Shown: positions 9,814-16,077 of the stretch, in pieces
How the letters are laid out: the number at the start of each line of letters is the position of its first letter
How positions within the stretch are numbered: position 1 is the stretch's first letter
From: Vicinamibacteria bacterium
GTDB taxonomy: Bacteria > Acidobacteriota > Vicinamibacteria > Vicinamibacterales > JAENWD01
Length of the DNA: 36,046 nt
Reading direction: 5' to 3'
NCBI GenBank assembly: GCA_016650245.1
Contig: JAENWD010000174.1
Span: forward strand, 1 to 36,046
Position numbers and translations under genes: made by a program
Notes under the pieces: generated by a model
What the model was told of the DNA's origin: nothing
Databases searched by the model: none
What the model saw: the letters and a program-made list of their open reading frames with translations, nothing else

Positions 9814-10499
9814 CGATGCGGGAAGTCCAGCTCGACGCCACGCGACTCGGCGCTCACCTGCACGCTGCGGGTGTCGCGAATCGCGCCTTCCACCCACGCC
9901 ACCAGAGTGTAGGTGCCCGGCGGCACGTGGTCGATCTGGTATCGTCCCTCGGCGTCGGCGACACTGAAGAAGCGGTGGGTGAACACCAGGATGAAGGCGT
10001 TCATGTGCGAGTGGATGTCGCAGAACACGCGCACGATGCCCGGACGATCGAAGCGGATCGACTTGGAGTGCCCGGCGGCATAGCGGCCCAGGTCGAAGCG
10101 CCGGGCCTTGGACAGCGAGAACACGTTGTGGTACGTGCGGTCGCTGTTGGGAAAGTCCACGGTCGTACCGACGGTGATGGCCAGCAGGTGTGGGACAAAC
10201 GTCTCGTGGCGCTGGTCCAGGGACACACGGCCGCCCTCGCGATCCTCGAACGCGCCCTTTGGCGCGGTCTCGAAGTACACCACCGCGCGCCGTCGTTCGA
10301 CGACGTCGCGCACGGGGCCGTCGCCCAGGTCGCCGGAGGAGGGCCTGCGCTCGGTGAGCGAGGTCGTCCGCGGCATCTCGACGCGTCCGCGCAGGGTCAC
10401 GCCCCGTGTCTGGGCGGGACCCGGTGTCGGCCGCGCCGCCAGCACGAGGCCGACGCCCGTCATCACGACGGCCCACCGCAGGCGCGCGCTCAGAACCAC
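9810..10499 (-). CDS. Periplasmic cupredoxin-like protein with carboxypeptidase-regulatory-like tail
   Basis: About 229 residues, exported. I prefer the GTG at 10499, which gives a basic, hydrophobic signal (MVLSARLRWAVVMTGVGLVL) ending near PAQ; the ATG at 10463 would leave an uncharged N terminus. The middle region resembles methylamine-utilisation or plastocyanin-like cupredoxins: ITVGTTVDFPNSDRTYHNVF supplies H124, and VRVFCDIHSHM supplies C160, H163 and M166, the C-x2-H-x2-M arrangement of a type 1 copper site. A segment GRYQIDHVPPGTYTLVAWVEG resembles carboxypeptidase regulatory-like domains. It overlaps the upstream porin gene by 10 bp and the kinase gene by 4 bp, so it is a translational link between the outer-membrane protein and the signalling pair. 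Copper binding is inferred from the motif only. Confidence 0.85.
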   Translation of the reverse strand: MVLSARLRWAVVMTGVGLVLAARPTPGPAQTRGVTLRGRVEMPRTTSLTERRPSSGDLGDGPVRDVVERRRAVVYFETAPKGAFEDREGGRVSLDQRHETFVPHLLAITVGTTVDFPNSDRTYHNVFSLSKARRFDLGRYAAGHSKSIRFDRPGIVRVFCDIHSHMNAFILVFTHRFFSVADAEGRYQIDHVPPGTYTLVAWVEGAIRDTRSVQVSAESRGVELDFPHR

Positions 10500-11761
10500 A
10501 CCGTCACCTGCAACGCCGGCAGCGTGGACGACCGCACCGTGCCGCGCGACCGATCGTTGTGTTGCACCGTGCCGCGGACAATCAGATTGCGCGTCGCTGA
10601 CCACGCCACGCCGCCTTCGACCCGCGTGACCGGTGCGTCCCACGGCAGTGTCTGGTAGCTGCCGCGCACCTGGCTGAACGACAGACGGTCCACGCGCGCC
10701 GCGGCAGTCACGCCGGGCGCGATGCGATAGCGGCCCTCGACCGAGACGCCGGTCGACCGCAGCGGTTCCTCGATCGACGGCGTGCCAATGGCGGGCAGCC
10801 GCCACCGCGCGGCGACCATCTCGGCACGCGCCAGGAAGTGCCCGAGCGAGTACTCGGCGTCGGCGCCCCAGGTCTGCTGATGGTAGCGGCCAGTGGTCGC
10901 CGAGGCCGTGGTGTAGGTGTAGCCGGACCCGGACGAGCTGGCGGGCACCGGCACGGCCAGGTTGTCCGCGAAGAATCGCCCGTCAGCGAACGACCCGCCC
11001 AGGATGAGCCCGGTCGCCGGCCGGACCGCCAGGCGCATGGACACCTGCGGCCCTCCGTTGGTTGTTCGCGCGCCGGGACTCGACAGCGTGCCGGCGGTGA
11101 CGGCTGCCGCGACAAAGACGCGCTGGTGCTCGCCACCCACTCGCGCCTGCACGCCGGTGTCATACCTGAAGGCGGTGGTGAGTGGCACGCCTCGCGCGTA
11201 TCCGGGGGTGCCTACCGAATACGACGCCCGCCAGCCGGCCGACCGCGCGTAGATCAGCTCGTCGGCGCTGGACGGCACGGCGTCGGTTCGCAACACCGTC
11301 AGGTACTGCCACGCAAGCGGGTAGCCGATGAGGACGTTGTCGTTGGCGTAGATGCGACGGCCCGCGGCGCCAAACACAGGGGGAATCCGGCCCGCCTGGA
11401 TGTCAAACGGCCGGTCCTTCCAGGGCCTGACCCGGACGTAGGCGGCAAACGGCGTCGCCGTCCAGGGCCCGCCGCTCGTGTCGCCCTCGGCGCGCAGTTC
11501 CGTCACCAGCGCGATGCGCTCGACCGGCCGGAACGACGCCGTCACGCCCAGTCGCAGCAACTGCAGCGCGCTGCGCTCGTAGTCGGTGTAGTTGAACGTT
11601 CCCTCATCGTCTGGGGCGACCGTGGCGGTGACTTCGCCGCCCAGCGTCAGCCGGCCACCGGCCAGCGACACCGTCTCCTGGGGGAGTAACTGCGCGCAAA
11701 CCGGAGCCGCTGGCAGCAGGCCCAAGAGGGCGAGCCCGCCGAGTCGGCGGATAAGGGACAT
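10490..11761 (-). CDS. Outer-membrane β-barrel (porin-like) protein
   Basis: Predicted 423-residue protein, first gene of a four-gene overlapping operon. The ATG at 11761 opens a signal peptide (MSLIRRLGGLALLGLLPAAPVCAQ); a GTG 15 bp upstream is the alternative. The mature protein shows long amphipathic strands with aromatic girdles and turns rich in Gly, Ser and Asp, for example RLTLGGEVTATVAPDDEG and FDIQAGRIPPVFGAAGRRIYANDNVLIGYP. The RIPP.FG.AGRR segment is the kind of constriction-loop motif seen in phosphate-selective-like porins. The final strand TLPALQVTVWF ends in Phe, the canonical BAM signal. Substrate is unknown. Its linkage to a cupredoxin-like protein and a sensor kinase suggests uptake or sensing of a metal or a small oxidisable compound. 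Confidence 0.85.
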   Translation of the reverse strand: MSLIRRLGGLALLGLLPAAPVCAQLLPQETVSLAGGRLTLGGEVTATVAPDDEGTFNYTDYERSALQLLRLGVTASFRPVERIALVTELRAEGDTSGGPWTATPFAAYVRVRPWKDRPFDIQAGRIPPVFGAAGRRIYANDNVLIGYPLAWQYLTVLRTDAVPSSADELIYARSAGWRASYSVGTPGYARGVPLTTAFRYDTGVQARVGGEHQRVFVAAAVTAGTLSSPGARTTNGGPQVSMRLAVRPATGLILGGSFADGRFFADNLAVPVPASSSGSGYTYTTASATTGRYHQQTWGADAEYSLGHFLARAEMVAARWRLPAIGTPSIEEPLRSTGVSVEGRYRIAPGVTAAARVDRLSFSQVRGSYQTLPWDAPVTRVEGGVAWSATRNLIVRGTVQHNDRSRGTVRSSTLPALQVTVWF

Positions 11762-11810
11762 GGCGTTCACCGACACCCAAAGACCCGGGGGAAAGGGTCG
11801 CTGGGAATTA

Positions 11811-11840
11811 TACGGGTTACGGGTTACGGGTTACGAGGTA
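11811..11840. repeat. Heptad tandem repeat (tacgggt)
   Basis: Three perfect copies of the 7-bp unit tacgggt followed by tacgagg and ac, upstream of the porin operon. The same family, inverted and more degenerate (acccgta, actcgta, gctcgta, actggta), is at 25075-25109. Confidence 0.75.
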
Positions 11841-11886
11841 CGAATGTCTTGTTGATGTGCCCGGGTGCCGGAGTGCTGGTACGTAG

Positions 11887-11906
11887 GGCGGAACTTCAGT
11901 TCCGCC
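11887..11906. repeat. Palindromic repeat element with acgtagg flank
   Basis: Arms ggcggaact and agttccgcc with a 2-base loop, preceded by ggtacgtagg. A very similar palindrome (gccggaact-N2-agttccggc followed by ctacgtac) is at 22616-22635 in the opposite orientation, so this is a dispersed REP-like element. It sits between the porin operon and the small-gene island. Confidence 0.7.
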
Positions 11907-11939
11907 ATCTGCCGTGCGCTGAAGTGGGGAAGTCCCTCG

Positions 11940-12122
11940 TCAGCGGAGGCTGTCGCGCAGCCCACGAAAGCACCGGGGGCACAGATCATGATCCGGGTCG
12001 GCGCGCGTGCGGCCGCGATAGGAGAAGACTGATCGCCGCTGCTGACAGGCTACGCAAACGTATCGAGGGATAATCAGTCGCACTCGGTTTGGATGTCGAA
12101 AGGCATTCACGACCGGCTCCAA
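11940..12122 (-). CDS. Small four-cysteine zinc-finger-like protein
   Basis: A 60-residue basic protein not assignable to a named family. It has two CxxC knuckles, C23/C26 (YVCVAC) and C48/C51 (LCPRC), 21 residues apart, the spacing of a zinc ribbon or treble-clef structural zinc site. The N-terminal half is basic and hydrophobic (HPNRVRLIIPRYV). It overlaps the preceding small gene by 16 bp and is the last of three minus-strand genes. Paired CxxC motifs support a real protein, although its small size keeps confidence moderate. It might bind nucleic acid or a partner protein; no function can be assigned. Confidence 0.5.
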   Translation of the reverse strand: MEPVVNAFRHPNRVRLIIPRYVCVACQQRRSVFSYRGRTRADPDHDLCPRCFRGLRDSLR

Positions 12123-12349
12123 TCGTTGCCTGGGGAAATGGCGCTGGTTCCGCGGCCTCGGCGGTATGGTCGACAGACCACGACCTTCGCGGCGATCTCA
12201 CCATTGGGACCGGATAGATGCAGCCAACAGTTCGGGTCTACGAGATTGTCTGCGTTGCCACTGAAAGAAGGCTCACCAGCCTCCGGCAACAGAATCTCCA
12301 GACGGAGACGGTTTCCAGTCAGGTTCACAGCGATCTTTCCGTACGGCAT
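12107..12349 (-). CDS. Small hypothetical protein
   Basis: An 80-residue protein of unknown family, starting 6 bp after the stop of the ribbon-helix-helix gene and overlapping the zinc-finger gene. The first two thirds alternate hydrophobic and polar residues (MPYGKIAVNLTGNRLRLEILLPEAGE, shown here only as a β-rich opening) and include NCWLHLSGPNGEIAAKVVVC, while the tail is basic and low complexity. Support comes from tight packing in an apparent operon rather than from recognised homology. The second cysteine pair is too far apart to suggest a metal site. Confidence 0.45.
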   Translation of the reverse strand: MPYGKIAVNLTGNRLRLEILLPEAGEPSFSGNADNLVDPNCWLHLSGPNGEIAAKVVVCRPYRRGRGTSAISPGNDWSRS

Positions 12350-12355
12350 TTCGGC

Positions 12356-12931
12356 TCACTCCTCATTCATGAGTGCGGACGGGTCAACTGGCTGAGGCAA
12401 CTGTGGTGGCTCGGCCCTGCCCAAGGGGCCTGTCTTTCGCTCCTCGAGAATTCTCAAGAAGTTGGCGCTTTCCTCTAAGACGCTTCGAAGGAACTCCGTG
12501 CCTCCGAAATTGACCGCTTTCGATACATCTTCAATGTCCGTTCGATGAAGTCGTTCCACCTCGTGGACGCATCCGACAGTCGGGTCGACGATGTCACTTT
12601 CATAGAACTCGGCCCAGCTCATCGTCCTCACCTGCGGCTCGGTTGGATCACTCGGCGGGTACTCTCTCGTCACAGTGATGGAGGCTTCCGGATTCGTCAG
12701 TTGACACGCGACTCGCACTGCCATCCGCCTGAAGTCAAACGAGGTTGCCTCAGAGGTGTTGACAATGTGTGCGGCCTTCTCGATCGCAGCGATGCGGATC
12801 AGTCTTGCCACCGACCAGCCGCGCGCTTTGGCAGCTCGAACTACCAGGTCCTGCTCCGGCGGCGTGAGGCGGGTGCTAAAGGTGGTCAAGGTGGCGTCGA
12901 GGGGGGCCGACTTTCGAAGTTGCTTTCCCAT
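12356..12931 (-). CDS. Ribbon-helix-helix (DUF1778/TacA-like) N-terminal protein
   Basis: A 191-residue protein. Residues about 14-58 (TLTTFSTRLTPPEQDLVVRA, then AKARGWSVARLIRIAAIEKA) have the β-strand plus two-helix pattern of DUF1778/TacA-type antitoxins, which bind operator DNA as dimers. The C-terminal 130 residues are not recognised; they include MSWAEFYESD and a run of charged and hydrophobic helices ending in a Pro-rich tail. Classical TacA antitoxins are about 90 residues and pair with a GNAT toxin, and none is visible here. The gene is divergent from the PIN toxin gene, with 83 bp between starts holding a perfect 9-bp-arm palindrome. Base composition of this block is visibly less GC-rich than its surroundings, suggesting acquisition. 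Confidence 0.65.
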   Translation of the reverse strand: MGKQLRKSAPLDATLTTFSTRLTPPEQDLVVRAAKARGWSVARLIRIAAIEKAAHIVNTSEATSFDFRRMAVRVACQLTNPEASITVTREYPPSDPTEPQVRTMSWAEFYESDIVDPTVGCVHEVERLHRTDIEDVSKAVNFGGTEFLRSVLEESANFLRILEERKTGPLGRAEPPQLPQPVDPSALMNEE

Positions 12932-12987
12932 GAATCAAAATGTAGCAAACATCTTCATTCGTGTCAATAGAAGATGTATGCCGATTG

Positions 12988-13007
12988 TGGTATCACTTGT
13001 GATACCA
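12988..13007. promoter_or_regulatory. Perfect palindrome, likely operator of the toxin-antitoxin/RHH divergent promoter
   Basis: Arms TGGTATCAC and GTGATACCA separated by 2 bp, ending 7 bp before the GTG start of the PIN gene. Position and symmetry fit an operator for a dimeric ribbon-helix-helix regulator, either the downstream antitoxin or the divergent RHH protein. A weaker inverted repeat (acatctt at 12949-12955, aagatgt at 12971-12977) lies nearer the divergent gene. Confidence 0.65.
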
Positions 13008-13014
13008 TTTTAGG

Positions 13015-13434
13015 GTGAGAGTGGTTCTGGACACGAACGTCCTGGTCGCAGGTCTGCGCTCGCGGAATGGCGCGTCGTTTCAGGTTCTCTCGATGGTGGG
13101 GACGGGACGTTTCGAGACAGTGGTGTCGGTTCCACTGGTGCTCGAGTACGAGGCGGCGCTCAGACGACAGGTGTCGGAGATTGGTTCAACGGCGCTTGAG
13201 ATCGACACCGTCCTGGACTACATCTGCAGCGTCAGCAGCCGGCGTGAGGTGTATTTCCTGTGGCGGCCTGTGCTCAGCGACCCCAGCGACGAGTGCGTAC
13301 TCGAAGTTGCGGTCGAAGCGGAGTGCGACGCTATCGTCACGCACAACGTCGATGACTTCGTCGGAGTAGAACGATTCGGTTTGGAAGCGCTCAGGCCAGC
13401 GGAGTTCTTGAAGCGTGTGAGGGGCCAGTCATGA
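13015..13434 (+). CDS. PIN-domain toxin (COG1569-type putative ribonuclease)
   Basis: A 139-residue PIN protein, the toxin half of a toxin-antitoxin pair and probably a Mg-dependent ribonuclease. Acidic residues expected in the active site are D6 (VVLDTNVLVAGL), E44 (LVLEYEAAL), D92 or E93 in SDPSDECVLEVA, and D113/D114 in IVTHNVDDF. The segment order and the LDTNVLVAGL opening match the COG1569 subgroup rather than classical VapC. The start is GTG at 13015, immediately followed by RVVLDTN. The stop overlaps the ATG of the antitoxin gene (ATGA). Toxin-first gene order, with the antitoxin second, is typical of this subgroup. Confidence 0.92.
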   Translation: MRVVLDTNVLVAGLRSRNGASFQVLSMVGTGRFETVVSVPLVLEYEAALRRQVSEIGSTALEIDTVLDYICSVSSRREVYFLWRPVLSDPSDECVLEVAVEAECDAIVTHNVDDFVGVERFGLEALRPAEFLKRVRGQS

Positions 13435-13736
13435 GTGTCCTTAGTTTGCGATTGCCTGATTCGCTGCACGACAAAGTGCGTGAGCTGGCGAAGCGCGAAG
13501 ACATCTCGCTCAATCAATTCATCGCGATGGCCGTGGCCGAAAAGATGTCGGCCCTCATCACGAGCGAGTACCTCGATGCGCGCGCCTCGAGGGGAACGCG
13601 CAAAGCGTTCGAGGCGGTGCTGAAGCGTGTGCCAGACGTACCAGCGTCGATCAGCGACGAGTTGATCGAGCCAACGAGCGAGGTGGCTCGACGTCGGCGC
13701 CGAGCGACACGCGCGGGCGCAACGAGAACCCGCTAG
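13431..13736 (+). CDS. Ribbon-helix-helix antitoxin paired with PIN toxin
   Basis: A 101-residue protein with an N-terminal RHH/HicB-like DNA-binding fold: SVLSLRLPDSLHDKVRELAK forms the strand and first helix, and EDISLNQFIAMAVAEKMSAL the second helix. The middle, EYLDARASRGTRKAFEAVLK, is likely the toxin-binding region, and the C-terminal tail is very basic (RRRRRATRAGATRTR). It is translationally coupled to the toxin by a 4-bp overlap. It probably represses its own promoter by binding the palindrome at 12988-13007. Confidence 0.88.
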   Translation: MSVLSLRLPDSLHDKVRELAKREDISLNQFIAMAVAEKMSALITSEYLDARASRGTRKAFEAVLKRVPDVPASISDELIEPTSEVARRRRRATRAGATRTR

Positions 13737-13783
13737 GCCCCGGCTTCGCGTCATCGCGCCTTCGCGCCGTCGTGATTGTGAGT

Positions 13784-14233
13784 TCACTCGAGCGGCGGCA
13801 CCCGGAACTCGATCACCATCGTCCCCTCCACGATGCGCGACAGTGTGGCGTCGGGGTACGGCGACACCAGCGTGTAGGCGAGCCGCTGGCCGTCTTTGAC
13901 GAACGACCCGCGGACGACGGTGATCCGCTTGCCGTTGAAGAGTCGGGCCAGCCGGGCGCCGTCGTACAGGCCTTCCTGACCGAACGCCCCGTGGGCCTCG
14001 GGCCGTGACGGCTCCCAGGCGCCCGGGGAGGGCGACGGGTCGAGCTCACGCAGCCGCGCCGTCAGCGTCTCGATCGCCTCGCTCGACGTGTAGACCACGT
14101 AGGTGCCAGGCGGCACCGCGACCGGGGTGAACAGCCGAGTGAGCGCCTGGTGCGGTGTGCCCAGCGGAACCGCGGCCGCCATCAGCGCCAGCACCAGCAC
14201 CTGAGGAGTTTGCCCCACCGCCGGGTTGTACAA
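13784..14233 (-). CDS. Small exported protein of unknown function
   Basis: A 149-residue hypothetical protein with a hydrophobic N terminus (QVLVLALMAAAVPLG) that looks like a signal peptide, although it lacks the usual basic residues. The start at 14233 abuts a repeat copy, and internal GTG codons at residues 12-16 or ATG at 18 are alternatives. The mature part has a short conserved-looking stretch PPGTYVVYTSSEAIETL and a later FNGKRITVVRGSFVKDGQRLAYTLVSPYPDATLSRI, suggesting a compact β-rich domain. I do not recognise the family. It is convergent with the antitoxin gene across 47 bp. Confidence 0.65.
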   Translation of the reverse strand: MYNPAVGQTPQVLVLALMAAAVPLGTPHQALTRLFTPVAVPPGTYVVYTSSEAIETLTARLRELDPSPSPGAWEPSRPEAHGAFGQEGLYDGARLARLFNGKRITVVRGSFVKDGQRLAYTLVSPYPDATLSRIVEGTMVIEFRVPPLE

Positions 14234-14263
14234 CCGTCAATCGTCAATCTGCAATCGTCAATC
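14232..14263. repeat. cgtcaatctgcaat-family repeat, single arm
   Basis: Reads cgtcaatcgtcaatctgcaa and continues with tcgtcaatccc. It sits at the 5' end of the small exported-protein gene, upstream of the IclR gene on the other strand, and shares its units with the copies at 4184, 15395-15504, 16043, 32481-32609 and 33315-33434. Confidence 0.85.
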
Positions 14264-14331
14264 CCAATATCCGACCATTCCGCCCCCTTGTTTCCTGCCA
14301 ACTCTCGCCCATACACTCAGAGATGAAACAA

Positions 14332-14350
14332 CGTTCCGTATAGTGGAACG
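14332..14350. promoter_or_regulatory. Candidate IclR-type operator
   Basis: Perfect inverted repeat CGTTCC-N7-GGAACG, ending 14 bp before the GTG start of the IclR gene. IclR-family proteins commonly repress their own gene from short imperfect palindromes near the start, so autoregulation is likely. The assignment rests on symmetry and position. Confidence 0.55.
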
Positions 14351-14364
14351 GCAAGGGGTCGGCC

Positions 14365-15090
14365 GTGACGGCGACGTCAATCGACAAGGCACTCGAGGTG
14401 TGCGAGGCGCTCAGCCGCGCCCCCCGTGGGGCGAGCGTGGGCGAGTTGGCGCGAGCGCTCGGGTTGCCGGCGCCGACCGTGCACCGCTTGCTGGGTGTGC
14501 TGAAGCGGCGCGGCTACGTGCGGCAGGACGAAGAGACGCAGCGCTACGGCCTGACGCTGAAGATGCTCGACTTGAGCTTTCAGTTCCTGGGCCGCTCCGA
14601 GCTGCGGTTGCACGCCTACCCGGTGCTGCGCGAGTACGTGCTGGGGTCTGGCCTGCGGGCGTTCATCGCCATCCCGGCCGCCGACGAGGTCACCTACGTG
14701 TGGGCGACCGGGGCGGACGAGGTGGCCATGCGGACGGTGTACGGCAAGGCGATGCCGGCGCACTGCGCGCTGTATTTCTCGCCGACCCAGGCGACCCGAC
14801 GCCTGGGTTGCTTGCGGCTCGACCGGCCGCGCGACGTGGCCGACGGCGCGGCGGTGTTACGCCGTCTCGGACCGCCTGCCGTGGATGGCGCGCCGCCGCC
14901 TCTGGGCTGCACATGCGCGCCGGTGGTGGACTACACGGGCCGTGAAGTGGCGAGGCTCGGCATTTTCGGTCATGCGGCGGACGAGACCCCGCTTGTGACC
15001 ACGATGAATCGCGACGGCTGGGAGCTGGCGCGACAGGTCTCGCGGCGGCTGGGCTGGCTGCCGCCGACATCGATGGACATCCCCGCCTGA
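14365..15090 (+). CDS. IclR family transcriptional regulator
   Basis: A 241-residue regulator with a GTG start. The N-terminal winged helix (about 5-65) includes ASVGELARALGLPAPTVHRLLGVLKRRGYV and the wing QRYGLT. A C-terminal GAF-like effector domain follows (about 80-235) with AFIAIPAADEVTYVWATG, GKAMPAHCALYFSP and a closing CTCAPVVDYTGREVARLGIFG. Family members regulate catabolism of aromatic acids, sugars or other carbon sources, and the effector cannot be read from sequence. The ferredoxin gene begins 41 bp downstream on the same strand, so the two may share a transcript. Confidence 0.93.
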   Translation: MTATSIDKALEVCEALSRAPRGASVGELARALGLPAPTVHRLLGVLKRRGYVRQDEETQRYGLTLKMLDLSFQFLGRSELRLHAYPVLREYVLGSGLRAFIAIPAADEVTYVWATGADEVAMRTVYGKAMPAHCALYFSPTQATRRLGCLRLDRPRDVADGAAVLRRLGPPAVDGAPPPLGCTCAPVVDYTGREVARLGIFGHAADETPLVTTMNRDGWELARQVSRRLGWLPPTSMDIPA

Positions 15091-15131
15091 GGTGTTCGGT
15101 GCCTCACGGCGGCGTGGAGGAGCGAAGCGAC

Positions 15132-15392
15132 ATGGCGTACATCATCACGGAACCCTGCATCGGCACGAAGGACAGCGCCTGCGTCGACGTGTGTCCGGTG
15201 GACTGCATCCACCCGCGCAAGGACGAGGCGACGTTTGAGGCGGCCGAGCAGCTCTTCATCCACCCCGACGAGTGCATCGACTGCGGCGCGTGCGTCCCGG
15301 CGTGCCCGGTCGAGGCGATCTTCGCGCTCGACGAAACGCCCGACAAGTGGAAGCACTTCGTGCAGAAGAACGCGGAGTTCTACCAGAAATAG
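15132..15392 (+). CDS. 7Fe (3Fe-4S/4Fe-4S) ferredoxin
   Basis: An 86-residue soluble electron carrier. The start ATG at 15132 (MAYIITEPCIGTKD) is preceded by a GGAGGA stretch about 10 bp upstream. The first cluster region has C-x7-C-x3-C-P (CIGTKDSACVDVCP) and the second CIDCGACVPACP with the normal C-x2-C-x2-C-x3-C-P spacing. The 7-residue gap in the first motif, and the following DCIHP, are typical of seven-iron ferredoxins (FdxA type). The tail DKWKHFVQKNAEFYQK is also family-like. Redox partners are not evident from neighbours. Confidence 0.96.
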   Translation: MAYIITEPCIGTKDSACVDVCPVDCIHPRKDEATFEAAEQLFIHPDECIDCGACVPACPVEAIFALDETPDKWKHFVQKNAEFYQK

Positions 15393-15394
15393 GC

Positions 15395-15504
15395 ATTGCA
15401 GATTGACGATTGCAGATTACGGTGTTTCCCCGAGGCGGTCGGATTCATCCCGGCCTTCGGATGAGCGCCCGTAATCGTCAATCGTCAATCTCCAATCGTC
15501 AATT
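15395..15504. repeat. Composite inverted repeat (two cgtcaatctgcaat arms around a variable centre)
   Basis: Left arm 15395-15422 (attgcagattgacgattgca, then gattac) and right arm 15471-15504 (gtaatcgtcaatcgtcaatc...) are inverted relative to each other and enclose about 48 bp of GC-rich sequence. It spans the gap between the convergent ferredoxin and thioesterase genes, and the right arm overlaps the thioesterase stop. It could form a large stem-loop. Confidence 0.85.
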
Positions 15505-15969
15505 CCCAGCGCGCCGCCTCAGCCGTTCTGCCCGTCGTGCACGCGCCCCCTCGGCGCGCTGGCGTTCCCCGTCGCTCTCGAGCAACAGCGGCGGCACCGC
15601 CCGGTGGCCGCCCTCTTGATCCGCCGTCACGAACGTCAGAAACGCGCGGCTGGTCATCTGCCGCACGCCGGTCAGCGTCTCTTCCGAGAACACCTCGACC
15701 TCAACTTCCATCGACGTCGTGAACGCCGCGTTCACCCTGGCGCGCAGGATGATCAGGTCGCCCACCTTGATGGGGTGCAGAAACTGCAGGTCGTCTACGG
15801 CGGCCGTCACGACAGGCACGCGCGCGTGGCGGAGGGCCGCAATCGCGCCGGCCATGTCGATCAGGTGCATCACCGTGCCGCCCAGGATGAACCCCAGCGG
15901 GTTCGCGTCGTTTGGCAGCACGACGTGGACGGTTTCTGTGAATGACTCGGACGGAGACTTGGGAGTCAT
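15499..15969 (-). CDS. Acyl-CoA thioesterase (hotdog fold)
   Basis: A 156-residue cytoplasmic thioesterase of the YciA/BFIT-like group, hydrolysing acyl-CoA to free acid and CoA. The hotdog core is clear: VLPNDANPLGFILGGTVMHLIDMAGAIAA carries the N-x2-G-x-I/L-x-G-G and following Asp active-site region, then VVTAAVDDLQFLHPIKVGDLIILRARV and SMEVEVEVFSEETLTG. The C terminus is Arg-rich (RARRAERLRRRAGN). I chose the ATG at 15969 (MTPKSPSESFTETVHV); an ATG 18 bp upstream adds MAFRTS. The gene is flanked on both sides by copies of the composite repeat. Confidence 0.92.
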   Translation of the reverse strand: MTPKSPSESFTETVHVVLPNDANPLGFILGGTVMHLIDMAGAIAALRHARVPVVTAAVDDLQFLHPIKVGDLIILRARVNAAFTTSMEVEVEVFSEETLTGVRQMTSRAFLTFVTADQEGGHRAVPPLLLESDGERQRAEGARARRAERLRRRAGN

Positions 15970-16011
15970 AGAAGTGCGAAATGCCAATTGCGAAATGCAA
16001 AGTACGTGAGA

Positions 16012-16077
16012 GGGGCGCGGCCGCCCGAAGGTCGCCGCGCCCCGTAATCGTCAATCGTCAATCTGCAATCGTCAATT
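16012..16077. repeat. Composite repeat, right arm with GC-rich hairpin
   Basis: A hairpin with arms ggggcgcgg (16012-) and ccgcgcccc (to 16042) is followed by the cgtcaatctgcaat arm at 16043-16077, which reaches the stop codon of the metallopeptidase gene. The matching left side (15971-16004) carries different units built on gcgaaatgc. Confidence 0.75.

Noticed and set aside
8050-10476. Kinase frame extended to 808 residues
   Set aside because: The first 221 codons are a shadow of the cupredoxin-like gene; the kinase starts at 9813 with an ATGA overlap and TM1.
13218-13787. 189-codon minus-strand frame over the PIN/RHH pair
   Set aside because: Antisense to a coherent toxin-antitoxin pair and without a recognisable domain.
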